This document shows positions 32,531-40,015 of a stretch of 64,000 nucleotides of DNA, piece by piece. Made by a program: the position numbers and the translations under genes. Where the stretch lies: the NCBI GenBank assembly GCA_949487135.1, contig CATAJQ010000002.1, positions 62,001 through 126,000 on the forward strand, in the 5' to 3' direction. Every line of letters begins with the position of its first letter. Positions within the stretch are counted from its first letter, which is position 1. The notes below the pieces were generated by a model. It searched no databases and was not told where the DNA came from. It saw nothing but the letters and a program-made list of their open reading frames with translations. This DNA comes from Cellvibrionales bacterium UBA7375. Its GTDB lineage: Bacteria; Pseudomonadota; Gammaproteobacteria; Pseudomonadales; Porticoccaceae.

Positions 32531-34189
32531 TTAGGCTTTCCAGTTGTCTCGCAATCCAATGGTACAGTTAAATACTAGGCTTTCATCAGTCTTGCTGTCA
32601 CGGCAGAAATACCCTTCGCGCTCAAATTGATAGCGCTCAGTAGGCTGAATATTAGCCAAACTTAATTCAGCTTTACAACCCTTGAGCACTTTTAACGAGT
32701 TTGGATTAATATGATCAGTAAAGCTACCCTCACCCGAATCGGGTAGTGCTTGGTTAAACAGTCGGTCGTATAGATTGACTGTGCAGTCGACTGAATTAAG
32801 CGCGGAAACCCAGTGTATAACGCCTCTTGGCCTAATACCCTCTGGCGCATCAGCACCAACGGTATTCTCAATAACTGAAGCTTTGATTTCTTGTATATCA
32901 CCAGTGGTGTCACGAATAACTTCATCTGCACGAATAATATAGGCGCCACGCAATCTTACATATTCACCTAAAACCAAACGTTTGAATTTTTTACGCGATA
33001 AGCCGGTATCCTCAGAAAAGTCACTCTGATCAATATAAATTTGACGATCAAAAGGTAGCTCTCTACTGCCGAGATCATCCCGTTGTGGGTGTGATGAGGC
33101 GGTAAACTGCTCAGATTGATCGTAATTAGTGAATGTCACCAAAAGTGGCTTAAGTACACACATGGCTCTGCGAGCGTTGATATTGAGGTCGTCGCGAATA
33201 AAGTGCTCAAACTGCGCCATATCAACCACGCCGTCAGTTTTAGCTACTGCCAAGCTATCACAAAAGTTTCGAATCGCTTGAGGGCTTACACCTCGTCGGC
33301 GCAAACCAGAGATGGTCGGCATTCTAGGATCATCCCAAGCTTCAACATGCCCTTCATCTACCAGCTGCTTAAGTTTGCGCTTACTGGTTATGCTGTAATT
33401 GATATTTAAACGCCCAAATTCGTACTGACTGGGTGTTGAGGGAACATCAAGATTTTCTATAAACCAGTTGTATAGCGGTCTATTGGCAGCAAATTCAAGC
33501 GTACATATAGAATGAGTTACGCCTTCTATGGCATCTTCTTGGCCATGAGCAAAGTCATAGGCCGGATAGATATTCCACTTATCGCCAGTTCTATGATGAG
33601 CAATACGTTTAATTCTATAGAGCACCGGGTCGCGCATATTAATATTTGGCGATGCCATATCTATTTTCGCACGGAGGGTCATTGCGCCTTCGGGTATTTC
33701 ACCCGCTTTCATTTGTTCTAACAGCGCCCTGCTTTCAGCCGCTGGCCTATAGCGATAAGGACTTTCTCTGCCAGCTTCAGTTAGAGTGCCGCGATATTCA
33801 CGCATCTGCTCCACATTAAGCTCACAGACATAGGCTTTATTTTGATAGATTAGATCGCATGCCCATTGATAAAGCTGATCAAAGTAATCTGAAGCGAAAC
33901 GAATATCGCCACTCCAGTTAAAGCCAAGCCATTTAACATCCTCAATAATAGATTGAACATACTCATCGCTTTCTTTCTCAGGGTTAGTATCATCAAAGCG
34001 AAGATTGCATTCGCCAGCAAATGATTCCGCCAATCCAAAGTTAACACAGATCGATTTTGCATGACCAATATGCAGATACCCATTGGGTTCCGGCGGGAAT
34101 CTGGTGACTACTTTAGATGTTTTACCCGAGGCTAAATCATCGCCAATGATTTGCTGAATAAAATTGGTTGGTTTATCGCTGTCAGTCAT
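32531..34189 (-). CDS. glnS: Glutamine--tRNA ligase
   Basis: 552 residues (E. coli 554). Class I HIGH motif in FPPEPNGYLHIGHAKSI, the KMSKS equivalent in SITSKRKLKQLV, and the C-terminal anticodon-binding beta-barrels from about residue 340 (DPRMPTISGLRRRGVSP lies just before). GlnRS presence means tRNA-Gln is charged directly. It heads the glnS-cysS operon, divergent from ppiB-lpxH as in Pseudomonas. Confidence 0.97.
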   Translation of the reverse strand: MTDSDKPTNFIQQIIGDDLASGKTSKVVTRFPPEPNGYLHIGHAKSICVNFGLAESFAGECNLRFDDTNPEKESDEYVQSIIEDVKWLGFNWSGDIRFASDYFDQLYQWACDLIYQNKAYVCELNVEQMREYRGTLTEAGRESPYRYRPAAESRALLEQMKAGEIPEGAMTLRAKIDMASPNINMRDPVLYRIKRIAHHRTGDKWNIYPAYDFAHGQEDAIEGVTHSICTLEFAANRPLYNWFIENLDVPSTPSQYEFGRLNINYSITSKRKLKQLVDEGHVEAWDDPRMPTISGLRRRGVSPQAIRNFCDSLAVAKTDGVVDMAQFEHFIRDDLNINARRAMCVLKPLLVTFTNYDQSEQFTASSHPQRDDLGSRELPFDRQIYIDQSDFSEDTGLSRKKFKRLVLGEYVRLRGAYIIRADEVIRDTTGDIQEIKASVIENTVGADAPEGIRPRGVIHWVSALNSVDCTVNLYDRLFNQALPDSGEGSFTDHINPNSLKVLKGCKAELSLANIQPTERYQFEREGYFCRDSKTDESLVFNCTIGLRDNWKA

Positions 34190-34331
34190 ATTGCATCGCT
34201 TGATGGCTAATTTAGGTGCGAAGTATAGCTCTCAGCAGGCTTTCAATAAACCTTAACCCTCGTTGAAGTTGAAATAATTTATAAAATATCCATCCAATTA
34301 CGACTTATTTAGATTAAACGCAAAGTTCTCT

Positions 34332-34359
34332 TTGATTTACGCGCATTACAAATTAAAAT
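34332..34359 (+). promoter_or_regulatory. Predicted ppiB-lpxH promoter
   Basis: TTGATT at 34332-34337 and TAAAAT at 34354-34359, 16-base spacer, about 36 bases before the chosen ppiB ATG, in the glnS/ppiB divergent gap. Confidence 0.4.
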
Positions 34360-34395
34360 GTAGGGTAGCTTCCTAAAAAATTAATGGACCTTAAT

Positions 34396-34905
34396 ATGAT
34401 TACATTCCGCACCACTATGGGCGATATTTTAATAGAATTAGATTTTGATAAAGCACCAATATCTTCTGCCAATTTTTTAACCTATGCTAAAGACAGCTTT
34501 TATAATGATACGGTTTTTCACCGTGTTATTAATGGCTTTATGGTTCAGGGTGGCGGCATGACGTCTGATATGCAACAAAAAACAGGCAATGCTCCAATTG
34601 AAAATGAGGCTGACAATGGCCTAAAGAATGATATTGGAACTTTGGCAATGGCAAGAACTGCAGACCCGCATTCAGCCTCTTCCCAGTTCTTTATCAATGT
34701 ATCTAATAATGACTTCCTAAATCACAGCGGCAAAAACATGCAGGGCTGGGGTTATGCGGTTTTTGGCAAGGTAGTAGAAGGTATGGATGTTGTTGAAAAA
34801 ATCAAAACAGTCCCTACTGGGAGTGCCTTTGGACACCAGGATGTTCCCATTGATCCCATCGAGATCACTGAAACTATTATTAGCGACGAATACTCAGCTA
34901 AATAA
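34396..34905 (+). CDS. ppiB: Peptidyl-prolyl cis-trans isomerase B (cyclophilin)
   Basis: 169 residues from the second ATG at 34396, which has GGA seven bases upstream and matches the PpiB N-terminus ([11 protein letters not shown]); an ATG at 34384 adds four residues without a ribosome-binding site. Cyclophilin core: [14 protein letters not shown] with the catalytic Arg, [16 protein letters not shown], and [17 protein letters not shown]. There is no signal peptide, so it is cytoplasmic. It catalyses prolyl isomerisation. lpxH follows after eight bases. Confidence 0.96.
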   Translation: MITFRTTMGDILIELDFDKAPISSANFLTYAKDSFYNDTVFHRVINGFMVQGGGMTSDMQQKTGNAPIENEADNGLKNDIGTLAMARTADPHSASSQFFINVSNNDFLNHSGKNMQGWGYAVFGKVVEGMDVVEKIKTVPTGSAFGHQDVPIDPIEITETIISDEYSAK

Positions 34906-34913
34906 TTTAGTTT

Positions 34914-35630
34914 ATGGCTATCCTGTTTATATCAGATCTCCATCTATCACCAGAACGCCCGGAGGTAACCCGGGCGTTTTTGTCTTTCCTGCGACAACAA
35001 ACAGATTCAACCGAAGCGCTGTTTGTTCTAGGTGATCTATTTGAGGCATGGATTGGTGATGATGACACCTGTGCGACAGGTATTGAAGTTCAAAAAGCCT
35101 TTAAACAGCTAACTGACAAAGGCGTTGCCTTATTTGTCCAACATGGCAATCGTGACTTCTTTCTCGGTAAGCGATTCTGTAAAACCACTGGTGCTAACCT
35201 ACTTGTCGATGAGCACCTTGTTGAATATAACGACAAAACTGTTTTAGTGATGCATGGTGATACTCTGTGTACCGACGACGTTGACTATATACATTTTAGG
35301 CGCAAAATTCGTCATCCCATTAGTAAGTTCTGCCTACAATTACTGCCATTAAAGTACCGGCAAAAATTAGCCACCAATATGCGCGCAAGAAGTAAGGCTG
35401 CCAACGCCAATAAAGCCAGCGCCATTATGGATGTTAATACTAATGCAGTTGATGCGGTAATGACTAAACATGGGGTTACAACGCTTATACATGGGCATAC
35501 ACACCGACCCGACCGCCATCAACATACAGGCGGTGAAAGAATTGTGTTAGGTGATTGGCATGATAAGGGTTGGTATATAGTTTGGGATTCTTCAGGTATA
35601 AACTTAAAAAGCTTTAGCATCCTAGGCTAG
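34914..35630 (+). CDS. lpxH: UDP-2,3-diacylglucosamine diphosphatase
   Basis: 238 residues (E. coli 240). Calcineurin-like metal ligands in order: FISDLHLS (DxH), VLGDLFEAWIGDD (GD), QHGNRDFFLG (GNRD), VMHGDTLC and IHGHTHRP. It makes lipid X from UDP-2,3-diacylglucosamine in lipid A synthesis at the inner membrane. Co-transcribed with ppiB as in Pseudomonas. Confidence 0.96.
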   Translation: MAILFISDLHLSPERPEVTRAFLSFLRQQTDSTEALFVLGDLFEAWIGDDDTCATGIEVQKAFKQLTDKGVALFVQHGNRDFFLGKRFCKTTGANLLVDEHLVEYNDKTVLVMHGDTLCTDDVDYIHFRRKIRHPISKFCLQLLPLKYRQKLATNMRARSKAANANKASAIMDVNTNAVDAVMTKHGVTTLIHGHTHRPDRHQHTGGERIVLGDWHDKGWYIVWDSSGINLKSFSILG

Positions 35631-35719
35631 ATTTATTTATTACTCGTATAGAGATGGAAAACTCTCTGCTATGCGTTATTATTAACACAACATTTATTTA
35701 ATTAATCAGGATACTACCC

Positions 35720-36403
35720 ATGAATACAAATCCAGATAAATATAGCTCTGCAACAACTAATGCCCGTATTTCCACTGATGGTCTTGATCCTGCTGTAGCT
35801 AAAGTTTTACGCAGTACTTACACACTTTTAGGTGCAACTTTAACCTTTAGCGCTGTAATGGCCGGAATCTCTATGGCGATGAATGCGCCGTACTTTGGTT
35901 TATGGACTTTACTGCCCTACTTTATATGCCTGTGGATGGTTGAGAAAAACAAAAACAATGCTTCAGGCCTTGCTTGGGTATTTGCCCTAACCGGATGGAT
36001 GGGCTTCACATTGGGCCCCATTATTAGCATTTATCTTGCCGACGTTGGCTCTGAGCCAATTATGATGGCGCTCGGTTCCACTGCGCTGGTATTTTTTGCC
36101 GCCTCAGCTTATGTACTAACCACAAGAAAGAACCTTAACTTTATGACCGGTTTTTTGATGACCGGTATTCTGGTTGCCTTTGCCGCGGGAATTGCCAATA
36201 TATTCTTACAAATACCTGCTCTAGCCATTACTGTTAGCTCTGTATTTGCCTTTCTTTCAGCCGCTATTATTATGTGGCAAACCAGTGCCATTATTCACGG
36301 TGGTGAGCGCAATTACATCTCTGCTACAGTGACCCTCTTTGTGATGATCTACAATCTTTTTGTCAGTCTTCTGCAAATATTTGGTGTTATGAGCGACGAC
36401 TAA
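35720..36403 (+). CDS. yccA: Bax inhibitor-1/YccA family inner membrane protein
   Basis: 227 residues. A polar N-terminal 25 residues is followed by about seven membrane helices, ending in an acidic tail. The helix pattern and segments such as VFALTGWMGFTLGPIIS and GFLMTGILVAFAAGIAN are those of YccA. In E. coli YccA is a substrate and modulator of the FtsH protease. It is next to tusE, as in E. coli (tusE-yccA). A clear terminator follows it, so tusE needs its own promoter or read-through. Confidence 0.88.
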   Translation: MNTNPDKYSSATTNARISTDGLDPAVAKVLRSTYTLLGATLTFSAVMAGISMAMNAPYFGLWTLLPYFICLWMVEKNKNNASGLAWVFALTGWMGFTLGPIISIYLADVGSEPIMMALGSTALVFFAASAYVLTTRKNLNFMTGFLMTGILVAFAAGIANIFLQIPALAITVSSVFAFLSAAIIMWQTSAIIHGGERNYISATVTLFVMIYNLFVSLLQIFGVMSDD

Positions 36404-36424
36404 TTTAAATTTTAGTTTTTACTC

Positions 36425-36452
36425 AAAGCCCTGCATACTGTAGGGCTTTTTA
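36425..36452 (+). terminator. Intrinsic terminator after the yccA-like gene
   Basis: AAAGCCCTGCA (36425-36435) pairs with TGTAGGGCTTT (36439-36449) through 11 pairs including one G-U, with a 3-base loop and a run of five T at 36447-36451. A textbook rho-independent terminator 22 bases after the stop. Confidence 0.88.
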
Positions 36453-36481
36453 CTATTTAACTGATAATTGGCTTATCCCTG

Positions 36482-36784
36482 ATGACTGATCAAAGTAATT
36501 ACCTCAATGAATTGCCTGAATGGTCAGCGGACTTAGCTTATAAGCTAGGTATTGAGGAAGGATTTAAGCTCACCCAAGAGCATGTTGAAATACTTAATAT
36601 TGCTCGTAAGTTTTATGCCGATTATGGATTCTCCCCGTCAATGAGACCACTGTGCAAGGTAGTTAGTGCCACTTTAGGAACTGATAGGGGACGCAGCATC
36701 TATTTAAATAAATTATTCCCGGGCAGCCCAGCCAAACTGACGGCAAAATTAGCCGGCCTGCCAAAACCAAAGAACTGTTTATAA
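36482..36784 (+). CDS. tusE: Sulfurtransferase TusE (DsrC family)
   Basis: 100 residues. DsrC/TusE core: LPEWSADLAYKLGIEEGFKLTQEHVEIL, FYADYGFSPSMRPLCKVV and the C-terminal LAGLPKPKNCL with the penultimate Cys99 that accepts the persulfide from TusBCD. The second cysteine of true DsrC, about ten residues earlier, is absent, so this is the TusE type. It passes sulfur to MnmA, also in this window. TusA and TusBCD are not here. Directly abuts the next gene. Confidence 0.92.
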   Translation: MTDQSNYLNELPEWSADLAYKLGIEEGFKLTQEHVEILNIARKFYADYGFSPSMRPLCKVVSATLGTDRGRSIYLNKLFPGSPAKLTAKLAGLPKPKNCL

Positions 36785-37126
36785 ATGAATTTACTCGATT
36801 ACAATCTAAATGCATTACCCGAACATCAAAACCTGGTGCCAACGAATCAATACGCCGAGTTATTAGCACAAATTGATAACTGGGAAATTATTCAAAAAGA
36901 CGGTGTTGATCGCCTTTTTTGTGTCTTTAAATGCTCTGATTTTGTTGCTGCAATGGGTTTAGCAGAATCTATCTCTGAGATTGCTGAACAGGTGGATCAT
37001 CACCCTGCTCTTTTGATTGAATGGGGGAAGCTGTCAGTAAGCTGGTGGTCACATAATCTTAGGGGTCTGCATATTAATGATTTTATTATGGCTGCTAACA
37101 CGCAAAAAATTTATAGCGCCCAATGA
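36785..37126 (+). CDS. 4a-hydroxytetrahydrobiopterin dehydratase (pterin carbinolamine dehydratase)
   Basis: 113 residues. The PCD active-site pattern is EQVDHHPALLIEWGKLSVSW with the paired His, then HNLRGLHINDFIMA with the downstream Asp. It recycles the pterin cofactor of aromatic amino acid hydroxylases (PhhA); PCD-like proteins also occur with molybdopterin enzymes. No phhA is nearby. The ATG starts at the base after the tusE stop, and the TGA overlaps the trmA ATG by four bases, so it is translated inside a tRNA-modification operon. Confidence 0.88.
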   Translation: MNLLDYNLNALPEHQNLVPTNQYAELLAQIDNWEIIQKDGVDRLFCVFKCSDFVAAMGLAESISEIAEQVDHHPALLIEWGKLSVSWWSHNLRGLHINDFIMAANTQKIYSAQ

Positions 37127-38217
37127 ATCAAGATAGCCTGCAAGTTCAAACAAACTACCAACAGCAGCTCTGTGACAAGGTTGATTACTATAAAAAGCTA
37201 ATGGCCGAGGCTGGTATAACTCTGCCTGATTTGGAAATATATGATTCACAGCCCTATGGTTTTCGTATGCGCGCTGAATTTCGTGTATGGCATGAAAATG
37301 GACAGGCTCATTATGCAATGAATAAGCCTGGTCAAAAGCGCCCTTTTATTATTCAAGACTTCCCCATAGGTTCTGCCCTTATTAATCGGTTAATGCCACA
37401 AATAATGGCTGAGGTAAATAATAGTGATACTCTAAGCTATAAATTATTTAGCATGGAGTATTTGACCACTACCACTGGCGAAGCCTTAATAACTCTGATT
37501 TATCATCGGCAATTAGATGAACAATGGCAGCAGGTTGCCGAGCAGTTGCAGTCAACTTTTAACATCAAGGTCATTGGCCGTAGTCGCAAGCAAAAAGTTG
37601 TTCTGAGTGACGATTTTGTAACGGAAACCCTTGAGGTTCATCAGCGCCAATATAGCTACCTGCAGGTTGAAGCCAGCTTTACTCAACCCAATGCCCAGGT
37701 CAATCAAAAGATGCTTACATGGGCTTGTAATTGCCTAGCTAACAGCAGTGATGACTTGGTCGAGTTGTACTGTGGTAATGGCAACTTTACTGCTGTTTTA
37801 GCCCAATATTTCGACAAGGTACTGGCTACAGAAATATCTAAGGTTTCGGTTAACTCAGCAAATACTAATTTTGCTGCTAATAAAATTGATAATGTCACCA
37901 TCGCGCGACTTTCTAGCGAAGAGTTTACTCAAGCGCTTAACCGAGAAAGAGCATTTAGGCGATTAGCCGATATTAATTTAGATAGCTTTAACTTTTCTAC
38001 TATATTTGTTGACCCGCCACGTGCAGGCCTAGATTGCGGCACTGAGAAGTTAGTGACCGAGATGGACCATATTCTCTATATATCCTGTAATCCAGAGACC
38101 CTAGCTGCAAATTTACAGCAAATCACCAAGACTCACCGAGTGGTAAAAGCAGCTTTATTTGATCAGTTCCCTTGGACTCACCATATTGAATCTGGTGTTT
38201 ACTTAGAAAGAATCTAG
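37123..38217 (+). CDS. trmA: tRNA (uracil(54)-C5)-methyltransferase
   Basis: 364 residues (E. coli 366). RMRAEFRVWH in the N-terminal part, SAM-binding ELYCGNGNFTAVLA, DPPRAGLD, and nucleophile Cys322 in LYISCNPETLAANL, with Glu near the C-terminus (HHIESGVYLERI). It makes ribothymidine 54 in the T-loop of tRNAs. There is no iron-sulfur cysteine set, which separates it from RlmD. Starts within the stop of the pterin dehydratase gene; the stop interlocks with the convergent DUF2489 gene. Confidence 0.96.
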   Translation: MNQDSLQVQTNYQQQLCDKVDYYKKLMAEAGITLPDLEIYDSQPYGFRMRAEFRVWHENGQAHYAMNKPGQKRPFIIQDFPIGSALINRLMPQIMAEVNNSDTLSYKLFSMEYLTTTTGEALITLIYHRQLDEQWQQVAEQLQSTFNIKVIGRSRKQKVVLSDDFVTETLEVHQRQYSYLQVEASFTQPNAQVNQKMLTWACNCLANSSDDLVELYCGNGNFTAVLAQYFDKVLATEISKVSVNSANTNFAANKIDNVTIARLSSEEFTQALNRERAFRRLADINLDSFNFSTIFVDPPRAGLDCGTEKLVTEMDHILYISCNPETLAANLQQITKTHRVVKAALFDQFPWTHHIESGVYLERI

Positions 38218-38666
38218 GCACTCTTTGCCAGTGTATTAGCGGCTAGTTCTATAGCCTCAGAATGGCTCTCTTCAATTGATAAACGCTCTTTTTCTAATCG
38301 TTGCTTGTCTTGTGACGACAAAGCTTTCCAGGCGTCTAAAATCGGCAAATGCGAGGTTTCCATGGCTAGAGACTGAAATGCTTGCAATGATGGGGCTTGA
38401 TCCTCTGTGGGGCTATAATGCTGAGCGAGAAAACCAATCCGCATAGCCGCCTCTGTTGGAGTTAAATCATTTTGTAAAAGCGCCTGAGCTATGACTCGTA
38501 TCGAGTGCTGAGCATCAAGTTGCGATTGAGATTTTGGCTGAAATTCAACCGGCTGAGTTCTACGCTTGGCTTTTTGCTTTAATTTGAAGGCTAAAACAGC
38601 AGAATAGATAACTAAGATAGTGGTGATAACACCACCGACAATAATTATTAATTGAAGATTAGACAC
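38214..38666 (-). CDS. DUF2489-type membrane-anchored protein
   Basis: 150 residues. An N-terminal membrane helix (about 4-28, LQLIIIVGGVITTILVIYSA) is followed by a basic stretch and a helical soluble domain. The repeated pattern SIRVIAQALLQNDLTPTEAAMRIGFL and LDAWKALSSQDKQRLEKER resembles DUF2489, found in Pseudomonas-like bacteria. No function is known. It lies 28 bases after rmuC on the same strand and may be co-transcribed with it. Confidence 0.7.
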   Translation of the reverse strand: MSNLQLIIIVGGVITTILVIYSAVLAFKLKQKAKRRTQPVEFQPKSQSQLDAQHSIRVIAQALLQNDLTPTEAAMRIGFLAQHYSPTEDQAPSLQAFQSLAMETSHLPILDAWKALSSQDKQRLEKERLSIEESHSEAIELAANTLAKSA

Positions 38667-38694
38667 AGTATTCCCTTATAGATTAATAGCTATA

Positions 38695-39924
38695 CTACGC
38701 ATCACTAGGGGGTATTAGTTTATCCGCTAAGGCTTTCTTAGTTTTAGCGCCGAGTGTTTTAAGCTCTTCACTGCGTTTAACTAAATTGCCTCTGCCCGTC
38801 GATAATCTCTTAAACGCAGTATCATAGGCATCCTTACTCTTATCAAGATGTTTGCCAATATCTTCTAGCGCCTCTACATGAAGGACAAAAAGATCATAAA
38901 GAGCACCGGCTTTTTCTGCTATCTGCTGGGCATTAATATTCTGATCAGCATAGCGCCATAAATTTTTGATAGTTCTCAGAGTTACCATAAGTGTACTGGG
39001 ACTTACTAGAATAATGCCTTTATCGTAGGCTTCGCGCATAATATCCGGATCGTTATCCAAGGCGAGCATAAATGCGGATTCAACCGGAATAAAAATTAAA
39101 ACAAAATCGAGACTATTAACATTTTCCAATTTTTCGTAATTCTTAACGCTAAGACCTTTAATATGAGCTCGTAACGAATTGAGATGTTGGTTTAGGCTCT
39201 GGTTGCGGCCCTCACCCTCTTCAGCATGAAAGTAACGCTCATAATCAATTAAGCTTACTTTGGCATCAATTATAATATCTCTGCCCTCAGGTAGATGAAT
39301 AATTACATCGGGGTTACGACGTTTACCCTCCTCATCTTTTAACGCGACCTGGGTTTCATATTCACGACCCTTGGATAATCCTGAGTCTTCGAGTAATTTT
39401 TCTAATACAAATTCGCCCCAATTGCCCTGCTGCTTGTTGTCGCCCTTGAGCGCATTAGCAAGACTGGCGGCATCTGATGAGACTTTCATGGTTTGCTTTT
39501 GCAGCTCACTAATTTGACCGGCAAGACGATTGCGATCAGCATTTTCTTTATCATAAGCTGAGGAAACCTGCTTGCGGAAGTCTCCAAGATCGCGTCGTAA
39601 CGGGCTAAGGGATGTTTCTAATGCCTGTTTGCTCTGCTCAGAAAATTTAGTTTGCTTATCGTCAAAGATCCGATTCGCCAGATTTTCAAATTCTTGACCT
39701 AAACTGACCTTAGCTTCCTGAACCATTTTTAATTGAGATTCAAAATTTGATTGCTGACTGGATAGTTTTTCTTCAAGTACAAGCTTTTCTGTATTGAGTT
39801 GGGCTATATCGCTTGATAACTCATTGCGACCTAATACTCGACCTAAAAGAGTGCCGATTAGTAGAGAAATGGCACAGGTGACGAGACCTATAAAAACGGT
39901 GCTTGTAAAAAAAGTCGATTCCAT
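38695..39924 (-). CDS. rmuC: DNA recombination protein RmuC
   Basis: 409 residues. One N-terminal membrane helix (about 5-28), a long coiled coil (about 35-160), then the RmuC domain with KGREYETQ, RRNPDVIIHLPEGRDIIIDAK (a PD-(D/E)xK-like nuclease core with the Asp and DAK) and FIPVESAFMLALDNDPDI. In E. coli RmuC limits inversions at short inverted repeats and contributes to defence. It is divergent from the AddB-like gene, with 91 bases between starts. Confidence 0.93.
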   Translation of the reverse strand: MESTFFTSTVFIGLVTCAISLLIGTLLGRVLGRNELSSDIAQLNTEKLVLEEKLSSQQSNFESQLKMVQEAKVSLGQEFENLANRIFDDKQTKFSEQSKQALETSLSPLRRDLGDFRKQVSSAYDKENADRNRLAGQISELQKQTMKVSSDAASLANALKGDNKQQGNWGEFVLEKLLEDSGLSKGREYETQVALKDEEGKRRNPDVIIHLPEGRDIIIDAKVSLIDYERYFHAEEGEGRNQSLNQHLNSLRAHIKGLSVKNYEKLENVNSLDFVLIFIPVESAFMLALDNDPDIMREAYDKGIILVSPSTLMVTLRTIKNLWRYADQNINAQQIAEKAGALYDLFVLHVEALEDIGKHLDKSKDAYDTAFKRLSTGRGNLVKRSEELKTLGAKTKKALADKLIPPSDA

Positions 39925-40015
39925 TGGCTAATTTATCCAGTTAGCTATTATTTATTGTAATGTTCTGAGATTATAGCGCTTAAATCTGAATTTAAATAAG
40001 TCTAATATTAAGCAG

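Noticed and set aside
39925..40015. SOS-type operator between rmuC and the AddB-like gene
   Set aside because: The 91-base gap has no CTGT-N8-ACAG palindrome, so SOS control is not supported by the sequence.
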